Of a stretch of DNA of 64,000 bases, positions 1-8,921 are shown piece after piece. The notes under the pieces are model-generated. The model was not told the DNA's origin. It saw only the letters and a list, made by a program, of their open reading frames with translations, and ran no database searches. How positions within the stretch are numbered: position 1 is the stretch's first letter; every line of letters starts with the position of its first letter. The DNA is taken from NCBI GenBank assembly GCA_964367715.1, contig CAYIYO010000001.1, forward strand, positions 1 to 64,000, in the 5' to 3' direction. This stretch comes from CAYIYO01 sp964367715. GTDB lineage: Bacteria; Chlamydiota; Chlamydiia; Chlamydiales; Criblamydiaceae. Both the position numbers and the translations under genes were made by a program.

Positions 1-302
1 AGATGTTGTGAACGGGGATTTTCTATTAATTTCCCAATAAAATACAGTTGAATTTATTTAATTTAAATATCTTTTTATAAAAGATTTATGAGTTTTTAGC
101 TTGACGCGTATGCGCTGCCGCGATCAATGGATAAAAACAATGCCCACGCCTTAATTGATGTCCTCCTTGATCGATTACGATAATTATCCTCTCAAGCAAT
201 AAAAGTATGGCTTTAGTGTCATTAAGGTCGTTGGTGTCTTTTTTCTTTAAAAGAAATATTCGTTAGGATATCTTCCAGCAAGATATTTTTAGAGAGGCCT
301 TT
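1..302. other. AT-rich leader region before the pyrimidine operon
   Basis: No convincing coding sequence is visible on either strand. The stretch is AT-rich and ends in the hairpin and ribosome binding site of carA. It presumably holds the operon promoter, but I cannot point to a clear -35/-10 pair. Confidence 0.5.
268..290 (+). promoter_or_regulatory. hairpin plus T-run before carA, possible attenuator
   Basis: ATATCTT at 268-274 and AAGATAT at 280-286 form a perfect 7-bp stem with a 5-nt CCAGC loop, followed by TTTT at 287-290. The carA ribosome binding site AGAGAGG follows at once at 291-297. The shape is that of a weak intrinsic terminator or a translation-gating hairpin. A regulatory role for the pyr operon is inference; the stem is AT-rich and would be weak, and no pyrR gene is in the window. 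Confidence 0.4.
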
Positions 303-1379
303 TTGTTGAATGCATCAGATGTTCTACAGGTAAGATCTTCTAAGTTGTTTTTAGAGAACGGTCAAACGTTTGATGGCTTTTCCCCTTTGTGGGATGAAGG
401 AACCTTTTCTGGTGAAGTTGTTTTTACCACAGGGATGACTGGCTATCCGGAGTCATTGACTGATCCTTCCTATGCCGGACAAATTCTTTGTTTCACTTAT
501 CCCCTTATTGGCAATTATGGCGTTCCGCCTATTGAAAAGTGGGAATCGTCAAAAATTCATGCCCGCGGAGTTGTTGTTAGCGAAACGTGTCAGGGGTGGA
601 GCCATCACGAAGGAACCCTCTCATTTGTTGAATGGCTAAAAGCACAAAAAGTTCCGCTCTTAATGGGAGTCGATACCCGCGCATTGACCAAAGCGTTGCG
701 AACAACGGGGACGATGCGGGGGGCGATCAATTCTGAAAGTTCGAATGACTTATCTTTTCTCGATTTTGATCCAGAAGACCTCGTAGCGCTTGTTTCTCCT
801 AAAGAAGCAAAAACTTATAACAGCGAAAGTGGAAAAAAAATCATTTATGCACTCGACTGCGGAATGAAAGAGAACATCATCCGCGCCTTAGTTGGTTATC
901 CAATAACGATTCATCGCGTTCCGTACAATTATGATTTTACGGATCAACCTTTTGATGGAGTGTTTATTTCGAATGGACCGGGAGACCCTCTTCATTGTAA
1001 AGAGACGATCGCGATCATTCGAAAGGCCATGAAAAAAAACAAACCTATTTTTGGTATTTGTTTGGGTATTCAATTGCTTTCGCTAGCGGCAGGGGCAAAG
1101 ACATATAAGTTGCCTTTTGGCCATCGCGGCCATAACCAGCCGTGCATGGAGTTGAAAGGGCAGCGTTGCTATATCACAAGCCAAAATCATGGATATGCGG
1201 TAGATGAAAATTCCTTGCCTGAAGAATGGGAAGTGACTTTTCGTCATCTTAATGATGGATCCGTTGCCGGGATCGCGCATAAAACCCTCCCCTATTTCGC
1301 TGTGCAATTTCATCCAGAAGCAACGCCTGGACCAACCGATACACAATGGCTTTTTGAAAAATTTTACGCATTATTATGA
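303..1379 (+). CDS. carA: carbamoyl-phosphate synthase small (glutaminase) subunit
   Basis: CarA hydrolyses glutamine and passes ammonia to CarB for carbamoyl phosphate synthesis, the first step towards UMP and arginine. The 358-residue length is normal for the family. The N-terminal half is the CarA-specific domain and the C-terminal half a class I glutamine amidotransferase, with the nucleophile Cys253 in GICLGIQLL and the His337/Glu339 pair in HPEATPGP. The start is a TTG at 303, or the TTG at 306, behind AGAGAGG; no in-frame ATG lies nearby. It opens the eight-gene pyr operon, and its TGA overlaps the carB ATG by 4 nt, indicating translational coupling. Confidence 0.96.
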   Translation: MLNASDVLQVRSSKLFLENGQTFDGFSPLWDEGTFSGEVVFTTGMTGYPESLTDPSYAGQILCFTYPLIGNYGVPPIEKWESSKIHARGVVVSETCQGWSHHEGTLSFVEWLKAQKVPLLMGVDTRALTKALRTTGTMRGAINSESSNDLSFLDFDPEDLVALVSPKEAKTYNSESGKKIIYALDCGMKENIIRALVGYPITIHRVPYNYDFTDQPFDGVFISNGPGDPLHCKETIAIIRKAMKKNKPIFGICLGIQLLSLAAGAKTYKLPFGHRGHNQPCMELKGQRCYITSQNHGYAVDENSLPEEWEVTFRHLNDGSVAGIAHKTLPYFAVQFHPEATPGPTDTQWLFEKFYALL

Positions 1380-4300
1380 AAAATGAAATCAAGACAGTTT
1401 TAATTTTAGGTTCGGGTGGCTTGCGAATTGGCCAGGCGGGAGAATTTGATTATTCCGGCTCCCAGGCAATAAAGGCCTTAAAAGAAGAGGGCTTACGCAC
1501 GATCCTGATCAATCCTAATATCGCTACGGTCCAGACGGATAGTCATATGGCCGATGAGGTGTATCTACAGCCTCTAAATGTGGAGACAGTGACTCGCATC
1601 ATCGAAAAAGAGCGTCCCGATGCAATTATTCTTAGTGTGGGAGGGCAGACCGCATTAAATTTAGGCCTTAAATTGGATGCGTTAGGGATCCTTAAAAAGT
1701 ATCACGTTAAGGTCCTCGGAACCCCCACTGATGTGATTCGTGTCACCGAAGATCGCCATCTCTTCAAAGAATCGTTAGCGGAAATCGACGTAAAAACAGC
1801 GCGGAGCATTTCTGTGGGTAGCGTTGAAGATGCGTTGAATGCTGCAGAGGAGATTGGATATCCCTTGATGATGCGTTCTGGATTTTCTTTAGGCGGCCTA
1901 GGCTCAGGACGCGTCGCAAATGCGAAGGAGCTTGCCATACGCGCAAAAGAAGCCTTGGCGGGATCCCCTCAAATTTTGATCGAAGAGTACATGGGGGGAT
2001 GGAAAGAGATCGAATACGAAGTCGTTCGAGATTGCGACGATAATACTATTACCGTCTGCAACATGGAAAACTTTGATCCGATGGGCATCCATACCGGAGA
2101 AAGCATTGTGGTTGCTCCTTCTCAAACATTAACGAATGAAGAGTACCATTTATTACGAGAGATTGCGATTAAAACGGTGAGGCATCTAGGGATTGTAGGG
2201 GAGTGCAATATTCAATATGCGTTGAATCCTAAAACCAGCGATTATCGCGTCATCGAAGTCAATGCACGGCTCTCTCGTTCGAGCGCGCTCGCTTCAAAAG
2301 CAACGGGCTATCCTCTTGCATTTGTTTCGGTAAAGCTCTCTTTAGGCAAACGATTATGGGAGATTCCTAATTCCATCACAAAAAAGACAACCGCCTACTT
2401 CGAACCCTCACTTGACTATCTTGTGGTTAAAATGCCACGTTGGGATATTCATAAACTCAAATCTGCAGATCGAAAAATCGGTTCCGAAATGAAAAGTGTG
2501 GGAGAGGTCATGGCGATTGGTCGCTCCTTTCCCGAAGCGCTTCAAAAAGCCGTGCGGATGCTTAACATTGGGGTAGAATCTCTCATAGAATATCAAAATT
2601 CAATAAAAAATTTGGTTGAAGAGATTGAACATGCGACGGATCGCCGTCTTTTTGCGATCACCAGCTTTATGAAGCTGGGAGGGAGTGTTGCAGAAATTAA
2701 CCAATTATCAGGAATCGATCCGTGGTTTTTGCATCATTTGAAAGAAATTGTCGACTTCAAACAAAAGTTTATTGAATCACCTCTAACGATCGAATTAATT
2801 CGCTATGCGAAACAGCTCGGCTATTCCGACCGTTCTCTTGCTAAAATCAAAGGGGAGATGACAGAGCAAGAATTCAGATTCGAGCGTAAAAGCAGAGGAA
2901 TTATTCCTAATGTAAAGCAGATTGACACGCTTGCCGGAGAGTTTGCAGCAGAAACAAATTACCTTTACATGACTTACCATGGTGCTTTTAATGATGTCGA
3001 TCCTGCTATTGAGCGCCCCCTGATCATTTTAGGATCGGGTCCTTATTGTATTGGATCCTCTGTCGAATTTGATTGGTGCGCCGTTAACATGGCGAAGCGC
3101 ATGCGTGAGCAGGGCGAACATACTATTATCATTAATTCCAATCCTGAAACCGTTTCTACTGATTATGACGAGTCAGATCGTCTCTATTTTGAAGAATTGT
3201 CGCTAGAGCGTGTGCAAGATATCATCGAATATGAGCATCCAAAAGGAGTCGTTGTCTCTGTGGGAGGCCAGATTGCAAATAATATGGCGCTTTCTTTACA
3301 TCGGCTCGGTCATCCTATTGTGGGAACGCCTCCTTCGATGATTGACGTTGCAGAAGATCGACAGAAATTTTCTTCTCTCTTAAATCGTTTGAAGATCGAT
3401 CAACCTGACTGGGAAGAAATTACGACGGTTGAAAAGGCAAAAGTATTTGCAACACGCGTAGGCTATCCCGTCATTGTTCGCCCCTCTTACGTCTTGTCGG
3501 GCGCAGCAATGAATATTGTCCATAACGAAAAAGAAATGAATCAATTTCTTAAGGAGGCTGCAGTTGTCTCATCCGAACATCCTGCAGTAATTTCGCATTT
3601 TATTACCAATGCGCGCGAGCTGGAAATTGATGGAGTGGCCGACAAAGGTCAGGTCGTCATTCAGGCAATTAGCGAGCACATTGAAAATGCAGGTGTGCAT
3701 TCGGGAGATGCCACGATTGTCATCCCTCCTCAGCGGCTTTACATGGAAACAATTCGACGTACGAAGAAAATTACGCGAGAAATTGTCCATGCATTGAATA
3801 TTTCTGGTCCCTTTAACATTCAATTCATTGCACGGGACAATGCCATTAAAGTGATTGAGTGTAATGTGCGTGCATCGCGTTCTTTTCCTTTTGTTTCTAA
3901 AATGACAAATCATAATTTTATTTCTATCGCTGCGGATGTTTTATTAGGAAAAAATAAGAAAAGTTTTTACGAAACATTAGAGCTTGATTATGTTGGAATA
4001 AAGACCCCACTTTTTTCTTACAGTCGTCTCAAAGGAGCAAATCCTGTAGCACATGTAGAGATGGCCTCGACAGGGGAAGTCGCGTGCATTGGTGATAGTT
4101 TTCATGAAGCTTTTTTGATGTCCTGGCTGGCGACAGAGCAGGAAATTAAAGGAAAAAAAATCCTTCTTAGCATTGGTGGCGACAAAAAAGTCAAGTTGAT
4201 GCCGATGATTTCTAAGCTTGAAGAGCAGGGATGGGAAATTTATTCGACGGAAAATACGCACGATTATTTAATGCGTAACGGAGTGGGATCGCGCTTTCTT

Positions 4301-4570
4301 TACAAAGCCAGCGATGAAATGGAGCCCAATATCTTGACATCGATTGCGAACCGTCAATTTGATTTGATTATTAGCATTCCACGTGCATTATCGACGACGG
4401 TTAATACGACAGACGGATATAAAATTCGTCGACTGGCCATAGACCATCATATTCCTTTAGTGACAAATTTGTCGGTTGCGCAAATGTTTTTACAATGTTT
4501 AACGGAGCTTTGTATCGAAAAAATTCCCGTTCGTTCGATTAGAGAATATATGGAGAGGGCAAAGCAATGA
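1376..4570 (+). CDS. carB: carbamoyl-phosphate synthase large subunit
   Basis: CarB makes carbamoyl phosphate from bicarbonate, ammonia and two ATP. At 1064 residues it has the full duplicated architecture: a first ATP-grasp half beginning with the ATP-binding GSGGLRIGQAGEFDYSG region near residue 12, an oligomerisation segment around 400-550, a second half opening with GSGPYCIGSSVEFDW near residue 557, and a C-terminal allosteric (MGS-like) domain from about 930, the site where UMP and ornithine act in other species. The ATG overlaps the carA stop and the TGA overlaps the pyrB ATG. The large subunit is intact with no frameshift. Confidence 0.97.
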   Translation: MKNEIKTVLILGSGGLRIGQAGEFDYSGSQAIKALKEEGLRTILINPNIATVQTDSHMADEVYLQPLNVETVTRIIEKERPDAIILSVGGQTALNLGLKLDALGILKKYHVKVLGTPTDVIRVTEDRHLFKESLAEIDVKTARSISVGSVEDALNAAEEIGYPLMMRSGFSLGGLGSGRVANAKELAIRAKEALAGSPQILIEEYMGGWKEIEYEVVRDCDDNTITVCNMENFDPMGIHTGESIVVAPSQTLTNEEYHLLREIAIKTVRHLGIVGECNIQYALNPKTSDYRVIEVNARLSRSSALASKATGYPLAFVSVKLSLGKRLWEIPNSITKKTTAYFEPSLDYLVVKMPRWDIHKLKSADRKIGSEMKSVGEVMAIGRSFPEALQKAVRMLNIGVESLIEYQNSIKNLVEEIEHATDRRLFAITSFMKLGGSVAEINQLSGIDPWFLHHLKEIVDFKQKFIESPLTIELIRYAKQLGYSDRSLAKIKGEMTEQEFRFERKSRGIIPNVKQIDTLAGEFAAETNYLYMTYHGAFNDVDPAIERPLIILGSGPYCIGSSVEFDWCAVNMAKRMREQGEHTIIINSNPETVSTDYDESDRLYFEELSLERVQDIIEYEHPKGVVVSVGGQIANNMALSLHRLGHPIVGTPPSMIDVAEDRQKFSSLLNRLKIDQPDWEEITTVEKAKVFATRVGYPVIVRPSYVLSGAAMNIVHNEKEMNQFLKEAAVVSSEHPAVISHFITNARELEIDGVADKGQVVIQAISEHIENAGVHSGDATIVIPPQRLYMETIRRTKKITREIVHALNISGPFNIQFIARDNAIKVIECNVRASRSFPFVSKMTNHNFISIAADVLLGKNKKSFYETLELDYVGIKTPLFSYSRLKGANPVAHVEMASTGEVACIGDSFHEAFLMSWLATEQEIKGKKILLSIGGDKKVKLMPMISKLEEQGWEIYSTENTHDYLMRNGVGSRFLYKASDEMEPNILTSIANRQFDLIISIPRALSTTVNTTDGYKIRRLAIDHHIPLVTNLSVAQMFLQCLTELCIEKIPVRSIREYMERAKQ

Positions 4571-5496
4571 CAGTGGAAGCCATGCACCTGTTTCATCAAG
4601 ACATTATTAGTATCAATCAGTTTTCAAAAGAAGAGATTTTACAAATTTTGCAGATGACACAAGAGTTAGGGCATTATCACGATCCAGAGCTGTTGCGGGG
4701 GTGCATTTTAGGAAGCTGTTTTTTTGAGCCATCGACGCGCACCCGTCTCTCTTTTGAATCGGCGATGACACGTTTGGGAGGAAATGTTATTGGTTTTAGT
4801 GATGGATTGACAACGTCGCAGGCAAAAGGAGAAAGCCTTCATGACACATTAAAGATGATGGAGCACTATGCCGATGTGATTGTTATCCGCCACCCTTCTG
4901 AAGGCGCAGCGCAGTGGGCAGCTGATGTGTCGACGATCCCTGTCATCAATGCAGGAGATGGTTCCAATCAGCATCCAACACAAACGTTATTAGATCTATT
5001 TAGCATTTTAGAGACGCAAGGGCGATTAGAAAATTTAAGTATCGCGTTGGCAGGCGACCTTAAGCATGGAAGGACGACACATTCTCTAGCGCAAGCATTG
5101 GCTCATTTTAATCCGCGTTTATATTTCATTTCACCTCCTTCGTTAGAAATGCCAAAGTCAATTTGCGACTTATTAAGGCAAAAAGGTGTTAAATTTTCTT
5201 TTCATTCGGCAATCGATGAGGTATTGCCAAAGGTCGATCTCTTTTATATGACGCGTATCCAGGAAGAACGTTTCAGTGATAGAAGAGAGTATGACCATGT
5301 TAAAGAGTGCTTTTGTCTGCATGCGGACATGCTTTTTCCGTGTAAAGAAAACATGAAAATATTACATCCTTTGCCGCGCGTTAAGGAAATCCATCCTTCT
5401 GTGGATGCAACTCCCCACGCCTATTATTTTCAACAGGCAGGCAATGGCGTATTAGTTAGAAAGACCCTTTTACGCTTATTATTGAGGAAAATATGA
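4567..5496 (+). CDS. pyrB: aspartate carbamoyltransferase catalytic chain
   Basis: PyrB joins carbamoyl phosphate to aspartate, the committed step of pyrimidine synthesis. The 309 residues carry the carbamoyl-phosphate signature STRTR at 56-60, HPTQT at 136-140 and HPLPR at 267-271. Overall it resembles the enterobacterial catalytic chain (about 310 residues), for example in the NAGDGSNQHPTQT and YFQQAGNG segments. This fits the pyrI gene that follows: the pair should form the allosteric dodecamer in which PyrI senses ATP and CTP. The gene overlaps carB and pyrI by 4 nt each. Confidence 0.97.
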   Translation: MTVEAMHLFHQDIISINQFSKEEILQILQMTQELGHYHDPELLRGCILGSCFFEPSTRTRLSFESAMTRLGGNVIGFSDGLTTSQAKGESLHDTLKMMEHYADVIVIRHPSEGAAQWAADVSTIPVINAGDGSNQHPTQTLLDLFSILETQGRLENLSIALAGDLKHGRTTHSLAQALAHFNPRLYFISPPSLEMPKSICDLLRQKGVKFSFHSAIDEVLPKVDLFYMTRIQEERFSDRREYDHVKECFCLHADMLFPCKENMKILHPLPRVKEIHPSVDATPHAYYFQQAGNGVLVRKTLLRLLLRKI

Positions 5497-5960
5497 TAGT
5501 AATAGAAAAGGACAAAACGACAGTTCCTGTTGCAGCGATAAAAGAAGGAACAGTTATTGATCACATTAGCCCTGGAAAAGCGCTACTCTTGTTAAATCTC
5601 CTCAATTGCATGACACCTGAACGACAAATTACTGTAGGAATGAACCTCGTCAGTCGCTCAAAAGGCCTTAAAGACATTATAAAAATAGAACACTATGAGC
5701 TGAATGAAAAGGAATGTCAAAAACTTGCAATCATTGCTCCTGATGCTAGCATTAACCTCATTCATGACTACAAAGTATTTAAAAAATTTAAGGTGGAAAT
5801 TCCTCAAGAACTATCAGGCATATTTTCTTGCCCTAATCGTTCGTGCATTACCAATGCAGAACGGATCCCCACACTTTTTACGATAACAAGATTTAGACAG
5901 AAATTACAACTTCACTGCCGTTACTGTAGCAAACAGTTTTGTGATGAGGAGATTAAATAG
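5493..5960 (+). CDS. pyrI: aspartate carbamoyltransferase regulatory chain
   Basis: PyrI binds CTP/UTP or ATP and transmits feedback control to PyrB. The 155-residue protein has the N-terminal nucleotide-binding region (IKEGTVIDHISPGKA near residues 16-30) and a C-terminal zinc domain with Cys113, Cys118, Cys142 and Cys145, the same C-x4-C and C-x2-C spacing as in the E. coli protein. All four zinc ligands are present, so the chain should be able to dock on PyrB. It overlaps pyrB by 4 nt (ATGA), with a GAGGA ribosome site just upstream, and abuts pyrC directly. Confidence 0.96.
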   Translation: MIVIEKDKTTVPVAAIKEGTVIDHISPGKALLLLNLLNCMTPERQITVGMNLVSRSKGLKDIIKIEHYELNEKECQKLAIIAPDASINLIHDYKVFKKFKVEIPQELSGIFSCPNRSCITNAERIPTLFTITRFRQKLQLHCRYCSKQFCDEEIK

Positions 5961-7190
5961 ATGGCAATTATTTTTAAAAATGTTAAAAAATTAGATGGAA
6001 CGATCGAAGATCACACCATTGCAAGTGAAGAGAGTAGAGAAATTGATTGCCAAGGACGGCTGACGTTGCTCCCCGCACTGATCGATCCTCACGTTCACTT
6101 TAGAACACCAGGAGCAGAGCATAAAGAGGAGTGGCGGTCAGGAGCCAGAGCGGCAATTGCGGGCGGAGTTACCACGGTTTTTGATATGCCCAACACCTCC
6201 CCTTCCTGCACCTCTTATTCTGCTCTTAAAGAAAAGAAAGCATTGATTGATCAACAATTAAAAGAAGCGGGCATCCCCCTTCACTATGAGCTTTATTTCG
6301 GAGCCGATAAAAATTCTCTTCATGAACTCAATAAAGTAAAAAAAGAAGTGATCGGTCTTAAAATCTACATGGGATCAACCACTGGCGATCTTCTCATGGA
6401 TGACGATGCTGCAATAGAAGAAGCATTTCGAGTCGCTGCACAACAAGATGTCATGGTAGCGGTTCATGCAGAAGATGAAGGGATTCTTGAAGCAAATAAG
6501 AAAACATACCAAGGTCCATACACACCTGCAGCCCATTCAAAGATCCGTAGCCGTGAAGCCGCAATTCTCGCGACAAAAAAAGCCATCGCATTGGCAGAAA
6601 AATATAGCGCGCGCCTAGCAATTCTTCACGTCAGCACAAAAGAAGAAGTCGATCTCATTCGCGCAGCAAAGCAAAGAGAGCTTCTTGTCTACATGGAAGT
6701 TTCTCCTCACCATCTATTTTTGACCGATCAAAGCTATGAGATGTTGGGAACGAAGCTTCAAATGAATCCTCCCATACGGACTGCAGAAGATGTGGAGGCT
6801 CTATGGGACGCGATCGAAGAAGGAGTGGTAGATTTCATCGGCAGCGATCACGCTCCTCATACTCTTGAAGAAAAAGATCAATGCTACGGGAAAGCCCCTT
6901 CAGGTGTTCCCGGAATCGAAACGTTACTGCCTTTATTACTTAATGCATACAACGAAGGCAAAATTTCTTTAGAAAAAATTATTACGTTAACGAATGTCAA
7001 TATCGTTCAGATTTTCAATCTACACAGAATTTTAGATGTCGTTGTGGTCGATTTAGAGCTCGTGAGAATTGTTGACAATAAAAATTTGAAAACAAAATGT
7101 GGATGGTCCCCTTTTGAAGGTTACATGCTCAAGGGATGGCCCCTCTATACTGTCTGCCAAGGAAGGCTTTTTGAATGCGGCAAAATGTAA
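5961..7190 (+). CDS. pyrC: dihydroorotase
   Basis: PyrC cyclises carbamoyl aspartate to dihydroorotate in a binuclear metal centre. The 409-residue protein is an amidohydrolase-fold member with the metal-binding HxH at 44-46 in DPHVHFRTPG, Lys134 in LKIYMGST as the likely carbamylated or bridging position, His169 in HAED, His223 in ILHVST, and Asp296 in SDHAPH. Length and motifs fit the longer, class I-like dihydroorotases rather than the roughly 345-residue E. coli type. The ATG follows the pyrI stop without a gap, with AGGAG inside the pyrI end. Its 3' end overlaps pyrD by 16 nt. Confidence 0.94.
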   Translation: MAIIFKNVKKLDGTIEDHTIASEESREIDCQGRLTLLPALIDPHVHFRTPGAEHKEEWRSGARAAIAGGVTTVFDMPNTSPSCTSYSALKEKKALIDQQLKEAGIPLHYELYFGADKNSLHELNKVKKEVIGLKIYMGSTTGDLLMDDDAAIEEAFRVAAQQDVMVAVHAEDEGILEANKKTYQGPYTPAAHSKIRSREAAILATKKAIALAEKYSARLAILHVSTKEEVDLIRAAKQRELLVYMEVSPHHLFLTDQSYEMLGTKLQMNPPIRTAEDVEALWDAIEEGVVDFIGSDHAPHTLEEKDQCYGKAPSGVPGIETLLPLLLNAYNEGKISLEKIITLTNVNIVQIFNLHRILDVVVVDLELVRIVDNKNLKTKCGWSPFEGYMLKGWPLYTVCQGRLFECGKM

Positions 7191-8305
7191 AACAAAATAT
7201 TCCTCCATGGAATACGACAATTGCTCCTCTCTATGATATTAAAAAATCGTACCTCGAAAATGCCGAGAATGGTCCATTTTTTTCTGGAGTTATTCCACAT
7301 CGTCTCTATCCACCAGAAGAGCAATGGATCGATTTTTTTGGATTTCGTTTGGCATCGCCTCTAGGGATTGCTGCCGGTCCTTTATTGAATGCACGTTGGA
7401 TTGCGTTAGCGGGGAGTTTGGGATTCGACCTCGTCTGCTATAAAACGATACGCAGCAAGGAATATGGAGGACATCCTGTTCCTAATATGGTGTATGTCGA
7501 TGTTCCTGATCAGTTTAATATCAATGCCTTACCAGAAAAAATTTATTTGCGTGAAAGTGCTCCCCAACAGTTATCGCATGTTGCCGTGACCAATTCTTTT
7601 GGAATGCCTTCACGCAACGCCCTTTATTTGCAAAAAGATATTCCTTTAGCAAAAAAAAGTTTGAAAAATGGGCAACTCATGATTGTTTCTGTTGTGGGTA
7701 CCCCTCAAGGCGATGATAGGGAAGGTTTTATCCACGATTTTGTCGCTGTCGCGCTACAAGCAAAGGCATATGGCGCACAGGTCATTGAAGCCAACTTTTC
7801 TTGTCCAAATGTCACTTCCGCAGAAGGCTGTCTACACAGTAATGATGAAATGGTTTATGAGGTGGCAAAGCGGATTGTAGAAGCAATCGGAAGTACACCT
7901 TTAATCATCAAAGTAGGAATTTTCCCATCGCAACAGTCGATGCGCAAAACATTGCTGAGTATTGCCCGCGCAGGAGCGCGAGGAGTGTGTGGAATTAATA
8001 CAGTGAGTATGAACGTTGTGGATGCACAAGGATTGCCTGCATTGGGACCGGGACGGTTAGTCAGTGGAATTTGTGGGAATCCTATTCGACAAGCAGCCCT
8101 CGATTTTACACACCAAGCAAGAAAAATTATTGATGAAGAAAAATTAGAGTTAAAACTCCTCTCAACCGGTGGTGCTCTTTATCCTGAACATTTTACAGAG
8201 TTTATAAATGCAGGGGCAGACATTGCAATGACAGCAACGGGGTGGTTATGGGATCCCTATCTTGGCATCCGCTATAGTCAAAAGAATTCAAAAATTGGAG
8301 AATAA
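7175..8305 (+). CDS. pyrD: dihydroorotate dehydrogenase, class 1-like
   Basis: PyrD oxidises dihydroorotate to orotate with FMN. The TIM-barrel signature is visible: SPLGIAAGP near residue 61, NSFGMPSRN near 140, ANFSCPN with Cys210 at the catalytic-base position, and the FMN lysine region PLIIKVGIF with Lys246. A cysteine base is a class 1 trait, whereas membrane class 2 enzymes use serine. At 376 residues it is longer than ordinary class 1A enzymes (about 311), with an N-terminal extension of some 50 residues. No pyrK-like electron-transfer subunit is adjacent, so the electron acceptor is uncertain. The ATG overlaps the end of pyrC by 16 nt. Confidence 0.88.
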   Translation: MRQNVKQNIPPWNTTIAPLYDIKKSYLENAENGPFFSGVIPHRLYPPEEQWIDFFGFRLASPLGIAAGPLLNARWIALAGSLGFDLVCYKTIRSKEYGGHPVPNMVYVDVPDQFNINALPEKIYLRESAPQQLSHVAVTNSFGMPSRNALYLQKDIPLAKKSLKNGQLMIVSVVGTPQGDDREGFIHDFVAVALQAKAYGAQVIEANFSCPNVTSAEGCLHSNDEMVYEVAKRIVEAIGSTPLIIKVGIFPSQQSMRKTLLSIARAGARGVCGINTVSMNVVDAQGLPALGPGRLVSGICGNPIRQAALDFTHQARKIIDEEKLELKLLSTGGALYPEHFTEFINAGADIAMTATGWLWDPYLGIRYSQKNSKIGE

Positions 8306-8308
8306 ACA

Positions 8309-8917
8309 ATGAACGATATTGCAACAGAACTTTTTGATATTGGAGCGGTACGATTTGGTTCATTTAAGCTTAAAAGCGGGATGCTCTCTCCTTTCTATAT
8401 TGATTTAAGACTTCTTGTCTCTTATCCCCCTCTGTTAGCTGCTGTGGGAAACATGATTTGGCAGAAGATCGTCCATTTGCAATGTGATCTTTTATGTGGT
8501 GTTCCTTACACCGCTTTGCCCATTGCGACGGCAATCTCATTACAAGCGAATGTTCCAATGGTGATGCGACGGAAAGAAGTGAAAGAATATGGAACGCGCA
8601 AATGCATTGAAGGGGCATTTAAACGGGGAGATTGTTGCGTTGTCATTGAAGACCTAGTGACTAGTGGTCTTAGTGTTTTGGAAACAGTTGAACCCTTGCG
8701 TTTAGAAAATATTGTTGTTAAAGATGTCGCTGTCTTAATCGATAGAGAACAAGGGGCAGATCAAAATTTGATCGAAAAAGGCATTACCCTCCATTCAGTC
8801 ATGACGATTTCGGAATTGTTAGAAAATCTTTTAAAAAATAAAAAAATAAGCGCTGCTACAGCAGCTGAGGTCCATGCGTTTATCCGTGAAAACCAAACAA
8901 CAGTAGCAGGGGGATAA
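8309..8917 (+). CDS. pyrE: orotate phosphoribosyltransferase, eukaryote-like
   Basis: PyrE transfers phosphoribose from PRPP to orotate giving OMP. The 202-residue protein has the PRPP loop VVIEDLVTSG at 111-120 and the segments CGVPYTALP, MRRKEVKEYGT and LIDREQG. From memory these are close to the N-terminal half of animal UMP synthase (CGVPYTALP, RRKE-K-YGT, IEDVVTSG-SVLETVE). The gene lies 3 nt after pyrD and 4 nt before pyrF. The resemblance to the eukaryotic enzyme suggests transfer or shared ancestry, which needs a tree. Confidence 0.94.
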   Translation: MNDIATELFDIGAVRFGSFKLKSGMLSPFYIDLRLLVSYPPLLAAVGNMIWQKIVHLQCDLLCGVPYTALPIATAISLQANVPMVMRRKEVKEYGTRKCIEGAFKRGDCCVVIEDLVTSGLSVLETVEPLRLENIVVKDVAVLIDREQGADQNLIEKGITLHSVMTISELLENLLKNKKISAATAAEVHAFIRENQTTVAGG

Positions 8918-8921
8918 TTAA

